51,675 nt of DNA from Caldifarciminota bacterium (GCA_024277525.1 JAJRUZ010000009.1:1-51675), one strand, 5' to 3'; counted from the first letter of the stretch, positions 23,796 through 34,678 are shown. The notes: a model not told the origin generated them from the letters alone. Made by a program: numbers and translations.

Positions 23796-26609
23796 ATGAC
23801 AGTATATAAATTTTTTATAGAAGACTTAATTTATGAAAATTCAAATGAATATATTGAAATTGCAAATGAACTCGGTATAAAGGGTTTAAGAAAAATTGAA
23901 GAATACAGAATTTTGTGGATTAAAAGCAACGAGAAAAAAAATATAATTGAAAAAATTTTAAAAAGATGGATAATTGATGAAAGGGAAGAAAAAGTTGTGG
24001 ATGATCCGAAAGCAAACAAACAACTGGAAATAACTTACCAATTCGGGGTAAAAGACCCGGAAGCAGAGGAAATTGAAAGAATATTCGGAGAATACGGAAT
24101 AGATGTAAGAGTCAAAAGAGGGAAAAGATATTTATTTTACGGAAAAATAAATGATAAGGAAATTGATTATTTCGCAAAAAAAGCTCTTTATAACCCTACA
24201 ATAGAAATAAAAGAAAAAGAGATAAAAAGTGTTTTTTTTGAATTAGAGGAAATAAGTCCGGAGCCGGAGAGCGTCAAGATAAGGAGTATGAATTTAAAAG
24301 AATTAAAAAGGTTCTCAAAGGAAAAGCATCTTTATCTTTTAACAGAGGAAATGAAAGTTATAAGGGATTATTACAGAAAACTGAACAGAGAACCGACTCT
24401 TATTGAACTTGAAACATTTGCTCAGATGTGGTCCGAACATTGTGTTCATAAAACATTCAAAGGAGAAATAATTTACGGTAATAAGAAAATATGTTTGCTG
24501 GAGGAAATAAAAAAGGCCTCTAAGAATAATAAGAAAGATTTTTGCAAAGTTTTATTTAAAGATAATGCGGGAATTTTTGAATTTGATAAGGGATTGAGTA
24601 TCGCATGTAAGGTAGAAACACACAATCATCCTTCTGCACTTGAACCTTACGGAGGTGCATCAACAGGAATAGGTGGGGTTATAAGGGATATATTGGGCGC
24701 GGGTCTTTCTGCAAAACCTATTGCAAGCGTTGATATATTCTGTGTCGGTCCCCTTGATGTGAAACACGAAGAGCTACCGGAAGGTGTTTTACATCCTAAA
24801 AGAATATTAAAAGGAATTGTAAAAGGGGTTGAGGATTACGGAAACAGGATGGGAATACCGACCGTTGCAGGCGCCCTTATATTTGAAAAAGAATATCTTA
24901 CAAATCCTTTGGTATATTGCGGAACAATCGGTATTATGCCCACAAAATACATAAGAAAAAAAATAAGACCCGGAAACCTGATTCTGGTTGTTGGAGGAAA
25001 AACAGGAAAGGATGGGATTCACGGAGCAACATTTTCTTCCGCAGAATTAACTGAAAGCTCCGAGGAAATACATATTTCCGCCGTACAAATCGGTGACCCT
25101 ATAACGGAAAAGAAAATACTTGATGCAATTTTAGAAGCCAGAGATAAAAATCTTTTCAATTTTATAACGGATGTCGGAGGGGGAGGTTTATCTTCTGCAA
25201 TAACCGAAAATGTTTATCCTTACGGAGCAGAAGTTTATCTTGATAAAGTTCCCTTAAAATATAAGGGACTTTCTCCCAGAGAAATCTGGATTTCCGAATC
25301 TCAGGAAAGGATGGTTTTGTTCACAGAAAAAGAAAACATAAATAAATTGAAAAGAATTTTTGAAAATCATGATGTTGATTTCGGTATTATCGGAGAGGTC
25401 AAAAATAATGGGAAATTAAAACTTTTTTATAAAAATAAAATATTTGGTGAAATTGATATAAAATTCATTCATAAAAAAAGACCGAATATTAAAAGAAAAA
25501 TATCGTTTTTCAGGATAAGAGAAAGTAAATATGTTCCTCCCAAAATCACTCTTAAAAAATTAAAAGAGGATGCATTAAAAATTCTGGCTTCCCCGAATAT
25601 AAGGTCAAGGGAAGAAATCATAAAAAGATATGACCATGAAGTTCAGGGGAGAACATTTAAAAAACCGCTTGAAGGAAGAGATTTAAAGTCACCGAATGAT
25701 GGGGCTATTTTAAAACCTGTAATGGATTCGGAAAAGGCTCTCTCTATATCAGTGGGGATAACTCCCGCATATTCAAGAATTTCCCCTTTTTATCAGGCAG
25801 CAAATGCTGTTGATGAAGTTATAAGAAGTCTTGTTTCAAAGGGAACAAATCCCGATAAAATTGTTCTTCTTGATAATTTCTGTTTCGGTAACCCTGAAAA
25901 TAAAAGAACCTTGGCAGAGATTGTGGATTCTGTTAGGGGTGCTGTGTACGCAGCAGAAGGATTTAAAGTTCCTTTTATATCCGGGAAGGATTCCCTTTAT
26001 AACGAATATAAGGTAAAAAATAAAACATATAAAATATTACCCACATTATTGGTTACAGGACTCGGAATTATTGAGGATGAAAAATTCGTGCCTTTAAGTT
26101 ACTTTAAAGAAAAACATAACCCCGTTTATTTGGTCGGAGAAACAAACATATATGAAATAGGAGGGAGTGAATATCTGAAATTAAAAAAGATTACAAAAAA
26201 AGGATTCGTTCCAAAGGTGTATCCTGAAAAGTTCGGGAAACTTTACAAAAAATTCTACAAAGCAATAAAAGAAAAACTGATAGTGTCCTCTCACGATGTG
26301 TCGCAGGGAGGAATTTTTGTTGCCTTGGCTGAAATGACATTTGCCGAGAAAAAAGGAGTTTTCATTGATCTCGGTAAGGAAAAAAGACCGGATTTATTTC
26401 TATTTTCCGAATCCGCGGGAAGGATAATATGTGAGGTTAAAAGAGAGAAAGAAAAAAGGTTTTTACAAATTTTCAAAAATTTGCCTGTTTATAAACTCGG
26501 AGAAGTGATAGAGAAAGATATGCTTATAATCAAGACAGTTTTCGGTAATTTAGAATTTTATATAGATGAATTGTACGAAAAGTTCTCAAAGTCCTGCTTT
26601 GTGCCTTAA
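23796..26609 (+). CDS. purL: Phosphoribosylformylglycinamidine synthase, PurL with N-terminal PurS-like domain
   Basis: PurL makes FGAM from FGAR, glutamine and ATP in purine synthesis. The 937-residue protein is longer than a small PurL (about 740). The first about 170 residues contain two PurS-like alpha-beta repeats (LGIKGLRKIEEYRILWI; YQFGVKDPEAEEIERIF). The PurM/PurL catalytic part then follows with EHCVHKTFKG, VETHNHPSALEPYGGASTG (His and Glu of the ATP site), DVGGGGLSSA, GRTFKKPLEG and SSHDVSQGGIFVALAE. The glutaminase PurQ is not fused and must be elsewhere. It directly follows acyP and its stop overlaps the next start (TAATG). Confidence 0.93.
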   Translation: MTVYKFFIEDLIYENSNEYIEIANELGIKGLRKIEEYRILWIKSNEKKNIIEKILKRWIIDEREEKVVDDPKANKQLEITYQFGVKDPEAEEIERIFGEYGIDVRVKRGKRYLFYGKINDKEIDYFAKKALYNPTIEIKEKEIKSVFFELEEISPEPESVKIRSMNLKELKRFSKEKHLYLLTEEMKVIRDYYRKLNREPTLIELETFAQMWSEHCVHKTFKGEIIYGNKKICLLEEIKKASKNNKKDFCKVLFKDNAGIFEFDKGLSIACKVETHNHPSALEPYGGASTGIGGVIRDILGAGLSAKPIASVDIFCVGPLDVKHEELPEGVLHPKRILKGIVKGVEDYGNRMGIPTVAGALIFEKEYLTNPLVYCGTIGIMPTKYIRKKIRPGNLILVVGGKTGKDGIHGATFSSAELTESSEEIHISAVQIGDPITEKKILDAILEARDKNLFNFITDVGGGGLSSAITENVYPYGAEVYLDKVPLKYKGLSPREIWISESQERMVLFTEKENINKLKRIFENHDVDFGIIGEVKNNGKLKLFYKNKIFGEIDIKFIHKKRPNIKRKISFFRIRESKYVPPKITLKKLKEDALKILASPNIRSREEIIKRYDHEVQGRTFKKPLEGRDLKSPNDGAILKPVMDSEKALSISVGITPAYSRISPFYQAANAVDEVIRSLVSKGTNPDKIVLLDNFCFGNPENKRTLAEIVDSVRGAVYAAEGFKVPFISGKDSLYNEYKVKNKTYKILPTLLVTGLGIIEDEKFVPLSYFKEKHNPVYLVGETNIYEIGGSEYLKLKKITKKGFVPKVYPEKFGKLYKKFYKAIKEKLIVSSHDVSQGGIFVALAEMTFAEKKGVFIDLGKEKRPDLFLFSESAGRIICEVKREKEKRFLQIFKNLPVYKLGEVIEKDMLIIKTVFGNLEFYIDELYEKFSKSCFVP

Positions 26610-27673
26610 TGAATAAGAGAGCAATTGTTCTTTCTGATGCATCGTCCCCGCATACCTGGACATGGATAGACGGCTACAAGAAACTGGGCTTTAAAGTATA
26701 TCTTATCTCATTTGAGGAACCTATCGAAGAAAAAATACAGATAGAGGATTTTATAAAAATTGACTCACCTTTTAAACCTTCTTTTAAAAGATATATATGG
26801 GGTGCAAGAAAGGTAAAAAATTATATTCATAAAATTTCGCCTGATATAATATTTGCACATTTTATTCCGAATTACGGTTTTTTATCTTATCTTCAAGGGA
26901 AAATTCCTTTTGTTCTTACATGCTGGGGCTCTGACCTCATAAGAGTCGCATTTAAGTCATTCCTGCATCAAAAAATATCAAAAAAGATATTCAGGAGTGC
27001 AAAGTTTATTGTTGTTGATGCTAAATTTATGAAAGAAATTATTGTTACAAAATTTAAAATAAAACCGAAAAAAATCATGATAATTCCGTTCGGTGTTAAG
27101 AAGGAAATAAGACAAAAAGGGGGAAATGTAAAGAAGAAGGAAGACAACATAATATTATTTACAAATCGTAAACTTGAAAGAATTTACAATCCTTTTGTAA
27201 TAATAAATGCCCTGAGTAAAATAAAAGACGGAAACATTAAATTAATATGGATTGCAAAAGGAAATCTTGAGAGTAAGATTAAAGAGGAATCTTTCAGAAA
27301 AGGTGCATTTGATAAAATTGATTTCCTCCCTTTTCAAAAGAGGGAAAATCTATACAATTTGCTTGAAAAATCTCATATTTATATTTCTTCCTCTATATAC
27401 GATGGGACGAGTGTGTCACTTCTTGAAGCAATGACATTCGGATTATTTCCTGTTGTTTCGGACATTCTGGGAAACAGAGAGTGGATTCTTGACGGAATAA
27501 ACGGTTTTTTGTTTGATCCGAAAAACGAAGATGAACTTGCGGATAAAATAAAAGAAGCAATAAAAAACAGGGAGTTAAGGGATAGAGCATCAGAGATGAA
27601 CAGAAATATAATAGAAAGAAAAGCAAACTGGGAATTAAATCTCGAAAAATTTTATAATAAAATTAAATTATAA
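26609..27673 (+). CDS. Glycosyltransferase family 4 protein
   Basis: The 354-residue GT-B enzyme has an acceptor-binding N-terminal half (LSDASSPHTWTWIDGYKKLG) and a donor-binding half with IPFGV, KGAFDKIDFLPF and SSSIYDGTSVSLLEAMTFGLFPVVSD (about 255-285). The latter contains the EX7E-like pattern. The likely product is a surface polysaccharide or glycolipid, but substrates are not readable. Its start overlaps the purL stop by one base and its stop overlaps the ftsK start, so it is coupled to both. Confidence 0.85.
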   Translation: MNKRAIVLSDASSPHTWTWIDGYKKLGFKVYLISFEEPIEEKIQIEDFIKIDSPFKPSFKRYIWGARKVKNYIHKISPDIIFAHFIPNYGFLSYLQGKIPFVLTCWGSDLIRVAFKSFLHQKISKKIFRSAKFIVVDAKFMKEIIVTKFKIKPKKIMIIPFGVKKEIRQKGGNVKKKEDNIILFTNRKLERIYNPFVIINALSKIKDGNIKLIWIAKGNLESKIKEESFRKGAFDKIDFLPFQKRENLYNLLEKSHIYISSSIYDGTSVSLLEAMTFGLFPVVSDILGNREWILDGINGFLFDPKNEDELADKIKEAIKNRELRDRASEMNRNIIERKANWELNLEKFYNKIKL

Positions 27674-29835
27674 TGAAAAAAAACATAGGAATTTTTTTAC
27701 TTCTTTTTTCTATCTATATTTTTCTCTCAATTTTGCCTTATGATCCTGACATTGGAGGAAATTTCGGTGAAATATTAAGAAACTTTTTTTACAAAAATTT
27801 CGGAAAAATTTATTCCTTTTCTTTAACTTTGCTTCTTATTTATATATCCCTTTATTTACTTATACCGAAAATCGGGATAAAGAATTTTATTGTATTCTCC
27901 CTTTACTTTATTTTACTGCCCCTTCTTTTTCTTTTTATTTTTCCCGAAATATATAAAAAAAATACTCTTCCTTTTATGTTTTATTTAAAAATAAAAAAAA
28001 TTTTCGGTCCAGTGTATCCTCCTCTTACGATATTTTTGATTCTTCTTTTGCCACTTGTCTCTTATGTTAAAGGTTTCGGTAAATTAACAAAATTATTTGG
28101 AGTAAAGAAAAAACCGAAAATTCAGAAGAAAGGGGTATTAACAAACAAAGTAGAAAAAAAGAAAAGAAAAATTAAAAAAGAAAAGAAAAAAGAGAAATTT
28201 GAAGAAATTAAACTTGACAAAAATAAGTTATTTGGCATTTTTGAGACAGAAGAGATCAGAAGTGAATTCAGAAAGGATGAGTTGGAGGAAGAGGCAAGAA
28301 AAATAAAAGAAAAACTTGAGGAGTTCGGAATTAAAGGAGAGGTAAAGGAAATTCATCCGGGTCCTTTCATAACCCTCTATGAATTTGAACCAGAAAAGGG
28401 AATTCAGATAAAAAGGATAAAAAATTTATCCGAAGACCTGGCTTTGAGAATGAAGTCTTCAAGGATAAGGGTTGTTGCTCCTATTCCTGACAAGGGCACA
28501 GTCGGTATTGAGATACCGAATAAAAAAATAATTACATTAAGAATAGGAAATATTATTCATTCTAAGGATTTTCTCAGAACAAGAAATCTTGTTTTCCCCT
28601 TAGGTGTCACAACCGATGGCAAACCTTATTATGCTGACCTGACTAAAATGCCTCATTTACTCATTGCAGGTGCAACGGGAAGCGGAAAATCTGTGTGTAT
28701 ATCTTCTATAATTACATCAATAATTCTTAAATCAGAACCCGAAGAGGTTAGGTTTCTTCTTCTTGATCCGAAAAGGGTTGAGTTATCCAGATTTGAGGGT
28801 ATCCCTTATTTACTTATAAATGTAATTGTGGATAGAAAAATAGCAATCAAGAATCTTGCCCTTGCAACCAAATGGATGGAGGAGAGGTATAAAATTCTTG
28901 CAAAAGAAGGAGTAAGAGATATTGAAAGTTATAATAAAAAGAAAAAGGAAAAGATGCCTTACATAATAGTCATCATTGATGAATTTGCTGATTTGATGTT
29001 TACCGAAAGGAATAAGATCGAATATTACATAACAAGACTTGCCCAGATGGCAAGGGCTGTCGGTATTCATTTAATTATAGCAACTCAGAGACCGTCTGTG
29101 GATGTTGTAACAGGTACAATAAAGGCAAATTTTCCCGTAAGAGTCGCATTCAGATTGCCTTCAATTACTGATTCCAGAACAATAATCGACAGTGCAGGTG
29201 CTGAAAAACTACTCGGTAGCGGAGATATGCTTTTTATCCCTCCCGGAAAAGCAGAACCCATAAGATTACACGGTCCTTTTGTGTCTGATGATGAGATATA
29301 TATGTTAACAAAAGAAATTACCATTCCTTATTTTATTAAAAAATTCTATGAAATAACAGAAAAAAGAATTTCCTATGAAGATGCGGAAATGATTTTTGAA
29401 AAAGGATTCATCCCCTTTATAACCGGTCAAAGGAAAGAGGGATACGAGGAAATTAAAGAACAGATCTTTTTACTTCTTGCACAATATTTTGAAAATAAAG
29501 ATGAATTCAATGAGAAGGTCGAGGAATTGAAGGAAAATTATTATAAAAAATTAGAGGATTTAAGTTTTGAGTATGAGACGGAAGAAGAATTTAAGGAAAT
29601 ACAACTCGAAGGAAAAAGGTTTGACCCCCTAATAAAAGAAGCTGCTGAAATAATAGTTTCAAATAAAAGAGCATCTGCAACTCTTTTACAAAGGAAATTA
29701 AATATAGGTTTTCCGAGAGCAGCAAAGATTATAGACCAACTTGAGGAACTCGGAATTATAGGACCTTCGGAGGGTTCCAAGCCGAGAAAAGTTTTGGTAG
29801 GTCTGGAGGACATAGATAAAATTTTTAAAGAATGA
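27673..29835 (+). CDS. ftsK: DNA translocase FtsK/SpoIIIE
   Basis: The 720-residue protein has four N-terminal membrane helices (within residues 1-132), a Lys-rich linker, the alpha domain (about 200-300) and the beta motor. Walker A is AGATGSGKSV (about 332-341), Walker B is IIVIIDEFADLMF (about 431-443), and TQRPSVDVVTG is visible. The gamma winged-helix domain at the C-terminus (ASATLLQRKLNIGFPRAAKII) reads the KOPS-like sites. It moves the chromosome terminus during division. It is coupled to the preceding gene (TAATG) and to rfbD (ATGA). Confidence 0.95.
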   Translation: MKKNIGIFLLLFSIYIFLSILPYDPDIGGNFGEILRNFFYKNFGKIYSFSLTLLLIYISLYLLIPKIGIKNFIVFSLYFILLPLLFLFIFPEIYKKNTLPFMFYLKIKKIFGPVYPPLTIFLILLLPLVSYVKGFGKLTKLFGVKKKPKIQKKGVLTNKVEKKKRKIKKEKKKEKFEEIKLDKNKLFGIFETEEIRSEFRKDELEEEARKIKEKLEEFGIKGEVKEIHPGPFITLYEFEPEKGIQIKRIKNLSEDLALRMKSSRIRVVAPIPDKGTVGIEIPNKKIITLRIGNIIHSKDFLRTRNLVFPLGVTTDGKPYYADLTKMPHLLIAGATGSGKSVCISSIITSIILKSEPEEVRFLLLDPKRVELSRFEGIPYLLINVIVDRKIAIKNLALATKWMEERYKILAKEGVRDIESYNKKKKEKMPYIIVIIDEFADLMFTERNKIEYYITRLAQMARAVGIHLIIATQRPSVDVVTGTIKANFPVRVAFRLPSITDSRTIIDSAGAEKLLGSGDMLFIPPGKAEPIRLHGPFVSDDEIYMLTKEITIPYFIKKFYEITEKRISYEDAEMIFEKGFIPFITGQRKEGYEEIKEQIFLLLAQYFENKDEFNEKVEELKENYYKKLEDLSFEYETEEEFKEIQLEGKRFDPLIKEAAEIIVSNKRASATLLQRKLNIGFPRAAKIIDQLEELGIIGPSEGSKPRKVLVGLEDIDKIFKE

Positions 29836-30665
29836 AAATACTTTTAACAGGAGCCAAGGGAATGTTAGGAAAGAAAATTATTGAAATGTGCAATTATGAG
29901 TTTATGTTACTTACACGGGAAAACTGCGATTTGACCGATTTTGATAAATTAAAAAATTTTTTGGATTCTATAAAAAATCTGGATGGTATTTGGCATGTAG
30001 CCGCATATACAAATGTTGAAAATGCAGAGGAAAATAAAGAGGAATGCTTTAAAGTAAACTGGATTTCAACCAAAATTCTATCCGATTTTGCAATCAAAAG
30101 AAATCTGAGAATACTTTATATAAGTACGGATTATGTGTTTGACGGAAAAAAGAAATCCCCTTATAGGGAATGGGATGAAACAAATCCTTTAAACACATAC
30201 GGTAAAAGTAAACTTTTCGGAGAAAAGGAAGTATTAAGAAATCCGTTTGGACTTGTTATAAGGACATCATGGCTATACGGAGAATACAAGGAAAATTTTG
30301 TGACCAAGGTTTTGGAAAAGGCAAAAAGGGAAAAAAAGTTAAGGGTAGTATGTGACCAGTGCGGTTCCCCTACATATACCCGGGACCTTGTAAATATAAT
30401 TAAACTTTTATGGGAAAATGAAGAAACAGGGATTTATCATTTTTCAAATAAAGGTGAAATCACTTGGTTTGAGTTTGCGAAAGAGATATTGAAAATAAAG
30501 AAAATTGAATGTGAAATAGAACCGATTTTGTCCGAGGAATTAAATTTAAAAGCAAAGAGACCCTTTTATTCTGTTCTTGACACATACTTAATAGAAAATA
30601 AGTTCGGGTATAGGGTCCCTTCTTGGAAAGTATCTTTAAAAGATTATCTTGAAAAAATAATTTAA
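29832..30665 (+). CDS. rfbD: dTDP-4-dehydrorhamnose reductase
   Basis: RmlD reduces dTDP-4-keto-L-rhamnose to dTDP-L-rhamnose with NAD(P)H. The 277-residue SDR has LLTGAKGMLGKKI (GxxGxxG, about 4-16), HVAAYTNVENAEENKE, ISTDYVFDGKKKSPY and the catalytic YGKSKLFGE, all family-typical. Its ATG overlaps the ftsK TGA by four bases. RfbC is at 2065-2613, so the rhamnose genes are split across the window. Confidence 0.95.
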   Translation: MKILLTGAKGMLGKKIIEMCNYEFMLLTRENCDLTDFDKLKNFLDSIKNLDGIWHVAAYTNVENAEENKEECFKVNWISTKILSDFAIKRNLRILYISTDYVFDGKKKSPYREWDETNPLNTYGKSKLFGEKEVLRNPFGLVIRTSWLYGEYKENFVTKVLEKAKREKKLRVVCDQCGSPTYTRDLVNIIKLLWENEETGIYHFSNKGEITWFEFAKEILKIKKIECEIEPILSEELNLKAKRPFYSVLDTYLIENKFGYRVPSWKVSLKDYLEKII

Positions 30666-30678
30666 ATTTTCAATTTTT

Positions 30679-31083
30679 TTATTTTGTTATTAAACCATTT
30701 TTTAATAAATACACTTTTATTTTATTAGCCAATTTTTTACCTTTTTTGAGTATTTTTTCTGCTTCCTTTTCTGTCATTAAAACATCATGATTGTAATCAG
30801 CCGATAATCTTTTCTCAAATATATCTCTAAAATCCCTTAATATTTTTTGAGGAAATATTTCTGTTTTTATAAAGTTCTGTTCAAAAAGATTCATTACATC
30901 AGCATGACGGGTAGGAAAATTATTGATTTTTAAAATTAAAAGGACCTCTATAAGATATAAAACCGCATAAAACACCCTTGACACACATGTTTCATAATCT
31001 CCTTCCTTTAAAAGTATTTCACATGTTTTAAAATATCTTTCTGATTTCTTTAATCTGTTTTTTATTTGTGGTGAAACCTTCAT
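30679..31083 (-). CDS. HEPN-domain protein with an intact RX6H motif
   Basis: The 134-residue protein has the HEPN helix pair (SERYFKTCEILLKEGDYETC; SRVFYAVLYLIEVLLILK). Its RLSADYNH (R92-H99) matches the RX4-6H motif of HEPN ribonucleases. Such proteins often pair with MNT antitoxins, but none is next to it. It is the last gene of the pyrimidine/translation operon, 8 bases after pyrB. It could be a solitary RNase, a toxin with a distant partner or a regulatory RNA-binding protein. Confidence 0.85.
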   Translation of the reverse strand: MKVSPQIKNRLKKSERYFKTCEILLKEGDYETCVSRVFYAVLYLIEVLLILKINNFPTRHADVMNLFEQNFIKTEIFPQKILRDFRDIFEKRLSADYNHDVLMTEKEAEKILKKGKKLANKIKVYLLKNGLITK

Positions 31084-31091
31084 TTAAAATG

Positions 31092-32024
31092 TTAACTTTC
31101 TTCTTTAATCTCCCCTGAACCCAATAAATAAAATAAGATACCCATCCTCACTGCAACACCGTTTGTTACCTGTTCATGAATTACACACCTTTTGTCTTTC
31201 AATACCTCATAATCCATTTCAACTCCCCAGTTTACAGGACCCGGATGCATTATAAGGGCATTTTCTTTAATTATTTTTAACCTTTCCACCGTAATACCGT
31301 AAAACCTCCTGTAATCTTCAAAAGAGGGAAGATAATTTGCTCCTCCTCTTTCCTTCTGGACCCTTAGTCCCATAACCACATCTACTTCTTTTAAAATTCC
31401 ATCAATATCAGAAACAAGATAAGTTCCCAATTCCTCAAATTCATCCGGAATCAAAGGTTTAGGTCCTGCAAGAAAAACTCTTGCTCCCAATTTTAAAAGC
31501 CCGAAAATATTTGACCTTGCTACCCTTGAATGCATTATATCCCCGATTATTAAGACCTTTTTACCCGATAAATCTCTTAAATGTCTTTTCATTGTAAATA
31601 TATCAAGTAATGCCTGAGTGGGATGTTCATGTGTCCCATCCCCTGCGTTTATAACACTCGCATCGGTATGCTTTGCTAAAAAATGAGGAGCACCGCTTGA
31701 GGAATGCCTTATTATAAAACAATCAACCTTCATTGCAAGTATGTTCTGAAGTGTATCGAGGGTTGATTCTCCCTTTAAAAGGGCAGAAGTGCTTGCCGAA
31801 AAATTTATAACATCCGCAGATAATCTCTTTGCAGCGAGTTCAAAAGAAAGCCGTGTTCTGGTTGAAGGTTCAAAAAATAAATTACAAACAGTCTTTCCCC
31901 TTAATGTGGGAACCTTCGGTATGGGTCTTTTTAAAATTTCAAGGAACTTCTCTCCTAAATTTAAAATATATTCAATTTCTTTTTTATTTAACTCCCTGAG
32001 CCCGAGTAAATCCTTTTTTTTCAC
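31092..32024 (-). CDS. pyrB: Aspartate carbamoyltransferase catalytic chain
   Basis: PyrB joins carbamoyl phosphate and aspartate in pyrimidine synthesis. The 310-residue protein has [16 protein letters not shown] (about 50-65), the 80s loop [26 protein letters not shown] and [12 protein letters not shown]. The segment normally HPGPxNRG reads [11 protein letters not shown], so a conserved Arg is Trp here (codon TGG where CGG would give Arg). No PyrI regulatory subunit is visible. Its start overlaps the hppA stop by ATGA. Confidence 0.93.
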   Translation of the reverse strand: MKKKDLLGLRELNKKEIEYILNLGEKFLEILKRPIPKVPTLRGKTVCNLFFEPSTRTRLSFELAAKRLSADVINFSASTSALLKGESTLDTLQNILAMKVDCFIIRHSSSGAPHFLAKHTDASVINAGDGTHEHPTQALLDIFTMKRHLRDLSGKKVLIIGDIMHSRVARSNIFGLLKLGARVFLAGPKPLIPDEFEELGTYLVSDIDGILKEVDVVMGLRVQKERGGANYLPSFEDYRRFYGITVERLKIIKENALIMHPGPVNWGVEMDYEVLKDKRCVIHEQVTNGVAVRMGILFYLLGSGEIKEES

Positions 32025-34072
32025 TTAAGAAAACCTATCTTATCATGTAAAGTCAATATCAGGGGAGCAAATACCAAGGATACAATAGCCATTAGCTTTA
32101 AAAGTATATTGAGAGAGGGTCCTGCGGTATCTTTAAACGGGTCTCCGACCGTATCTCCTTCCACGGATGCCTTGTGTGCTTTTGAACCTTTGCCTCCGAA
32201 ATTACCTGCTTCAATGTATTTTTTGGAATTATCCCATGCACCCCCGGCATTTGCCATGAATAAAGCGAGCGGAACACCTGTTACAAGTGAGCCTGCAAGC
32301 AACCCGCCCAAAGCCTCTTTACCGAATAAAATCCCTATGACAAGAGGAGCAATAAAGGCAACAAATCCGGGAATAATCATACTTTTAAGGGCTCCCTGAG
32401 TTGTTATATCAACGCATTTTGCATATTCGGGTTTTGCTTTTCCTTCCATTAATCCTTCTATTTCCCTGAATTGTCTTCTCACTTCTTCAACTACGAGTCC
32501 GGCTGTTTTACCCACAGCCTTTATTGTTGAAGCAGAAAAGAAAAACGGTATTACACCACCGATAAAAAGCCCAGCAACCACTTTTGCATCTAAGATGTTT
32601 AAATTCAAAGAAACTCCTGTTAAAGATTTAACAGTTTGAGAATAAGCAGCAAATAAAGCAAGTGCTGTTAATGCAGCAGAACCTATTGCAAATCCCTTTC
32701 CGATTGCAGCAGTTGTATTACCCGCGGAATCAAGGGAATCGGTTATTTTTCTTATATTCTCTCCCAAATGAGCCATCTCCGCAATTCCTCCGGCATTGTC
32801 CGCTATCGGACCATAAGCATCTACACTCACCGTCATTCCGGCAATTGAAAGCATTCCTATACCCGCAAGTGCAATTCCGAAAAATCCCGCAGATACAAAT
32901 GCAATTACTATTGCTATTGCAATTAAAATAACAGGAATAACCGCACTCATCATTCCGACAGAAATTCCGCTGAGAATATTCGTTGCAACTCCCCTTGTAG
33001 CAGCTTCCGCTATTTCCTTTAATATGCTTTCCCTGATTGTGTAGTATTCGGTTAGATAACCTATTAATACACCTACCACGAGTCCTGCTAATATTGCCCA
33101 ATATATATTAAGTGTGTGATAATAAAACTTAACTGCAAAAAATGAGAAAATTGCAAAAAGAATTGCGGATACAAAAGTTGCTTGCAAAAGCGACCTTGAA
33201 GCATTTTCTTTTGCGGTTCTTATTGTAAATACAGCAAGAATTGATGCAATTATACCGAGTGCAGCAAGAAAAGCAGAAAGAAAAACACCTTTTAAATCTC
33301 CGTTCGCAGCAGCAATAACCATACCGGAAAGAATTGATCCTACAAATGACTCATAAAGGTCTGCACCCATTCCAGCGCAGTCTCCTACATTATCTCCGAC
33401 ATTGTCTGCAATCACTGCTGCATTTCTCGGATCATCTTCGGGTATCCCTGCTTCTACTTTCCCAACCAGATCAGCCCCTACATCAGCTGCCTTTGTGTAA
33501 ATTCCTCCTCCTACCCTTGCAAACAATGCAACAGACGAAGCTCCCATTGAAAATCCCGTTAAAATTGATACTACATATTTAATACTATCCGGAACATTTT
33601 TAAAAATTCCGGTATAAATTGCAAATAAAAAAGTCAACCCTATTATTCCGAGTCCCACAACTATCATCCCCATTACAGAACCACCAAAAAATGCTATCTT
33701 CAACGCCTCATTAAAACTCTTCTTTGCACCTTCTGCTGTTCTTGCATTTGCTCTTGTTGAGATATTCATTCCGAAAAAAGCAGATAAAAGGGAAAGGGTT
33801 GCTCCTGTGATGTATGCAATTGCGGTTGCTATGGAATATGGAATTCCCTTGTAAGAAAGCCCGACCAGAATTAAGGCAACTACAAATATAATAAACCAAA
33901 ATATTGTTTTAAATTCTCTTGTCAGGAAAGCCATTGCACCTTCATGAATCGCATCCGAGATGTTCACCATTTCCTCTGTCCCCGGTGAATGCGATAAAAC
34001 ATATTTTGCCATTATAACCGAATATAAAACGGATATTATCCCTATCACAATGGAAGCAAAAATTAAATTCAT
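32021..34072 (-). CDS. hppA: Membrane ion-translocating pyrophosphatase
   Basis: The 683-residue protein has about 16 membrane helices and couples PPi hydrolysis to ion pumping. Substrate-binding motifs are [20 protein letters not shown] (about 194-213), [20 protein letters not shown] and [34 protein letters not shown] has Ala-Ala rather than Lys at the key position, the signature of potassium-dependent enzymes. Whether the pumped ion is sodium or proton cannot be judged safely. It follows pth by three bases and overlaps pyrB. Confidence 0.95.
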   Translation of the reverse strand: MNLIFASIVIGIISVLYSVIMAKYVLSHSPGTEEMVNISDAIHEGAMAFLTREFKTIFWFIIFVVALILVGLSYKGIPYSIATAIAYITGATLSLLSAFFGMNISTRANARTAEGAKKSFNEALKIAFFGGSVMGMIVVGLGIIGLTFLFAIYTGIFKNVPDSIKYVVSILTGFSMGASSVALFARVGGGIYTKAADVGADLVGKVEAGIPEDDPRNAAVIADNVGDNVGDCAGMGADLYESFVGSILSGMVIAAANGDLKGVFLSAFLAALGIIASILAVFTIRTAKENASRSLLQATFVSAILFAIFSFFAVKFYYHTLNIYWAILAGLVVGVLIGYLTEYYTIRESILKEIAEAATRGVATNILSGISVGMMSAVIPVILIAIAIVIAFVSAGFFGIALAGIGMLSIAGMTVSVDAYGPIADNAGGIAEMAHLGENIRKITDSLDSAGNTTAAIGKGFAIGSAALTALALFAAYSQTVKSLTGVSLNLNILDAKVVAGLFIGGVIPFFFSASTIKAVGKTAGLVVEEVRRQFREIEGLMEGKAKPEYAKCVDITTQGALKSMIIPGFVAFIAPLVIGILFGKEALGGLLAGSLVTGVPLALFMANAGGAWDNSKKYIEAGNFGGKGSKAHKASVEGDTVGDPFKDTAGPSLNILLKLMAIVSLVFAPLILTLHDKIGFLK

Positions 34073-34075
34073 CTC

Positions 34076-34678
34076 CTATACCTCTTTTTTATTTTTATCC
34101 GGGGCTTGAACCCTCTCTTTCCACGGATAATTGTTTATGTAATTTTCAAAGTTGTCAATGTCTCCTTCTTTTAAAAATTTATTTATTCCGTCTTCAATAT
34201 AGGGAAAAACCTTTTGTTTTAAAAAATCCATTTCTTCTTTTCTGAAAACGGTTAAAACATAATCCTTTGCTTCAAAATTATAATCAAAACCTATACCTAT
34301 TCTCAATCTTTTAAAATTTTCGGTCTCCAAGTAATAAACCAGAGATTCAAGACCTTTATGACCACCCGAAGACCCCTTCCTCCTGAACCTTATCGCTCCG
34401 AAAGGTAAATTGAAATCATCAAGAAAAGCAATGAAATCCTCTATTTTAAATTCAAAATTTTCCTTTATTTCACTTATAATTCTACCGTTTTCATTCATGT
34501 AAAGTGTGGGAAGAATACCTATGAAGTTTTCTTTTTCAGAATAAAAAAAATTTCCCTTACCCGGCAGAAATCTCTTATCCCTGAAAAAATAGTTTATGAA
34601 AAGATAACCCGCATTATGCCTTGTAAAAAGATATTCTTTCCCCGGGTTTCCCAGACCAAACAAAAAAAATTTTCTCAC
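34076..34678 (-). CDS. pth: Peptidyl-tRNA hydrolase
   Basis: Pth frees tRNA from stalled peptidyl-tRNA. The 200-residue protein has FGLGNPGKEY (about 7-16), TRHNAGY with the catalytic His21, LYMNENGR, FLDDFNLPFGAIRFRRKGSSGGHKGL and RLRIGIG, in family order. Its start overlaps the rplY stop by four bases. The prs-rplY-pth order is classical. Confidence 0.95.
   Translation of the reverse strand: MRKFFLFGLGNPGKEYLFTRHNAGYLFINYFFRDKRFLPGKGNFFYSEKENFIGILPTLYMNENGRIISEIKENFEFKIEDFIAFLDDFNLPFGAIRFRRKGSSGGHKGLESLVYYLETENFKRLRIGIGFDYNFEAKDYVLTVFRKEEMDFLKQKVFPYIEDGINKFLKEGDIDNFENYINNYPWKERVQAPDKNKKEV

Noticed and set aside
32730-33101. Cys/Asn/Arg-rich 123-codon frame
   Set aside because: Alternative frame of hppA on its own strand; repeated NC and RNC patterns come from hppA codon usage.
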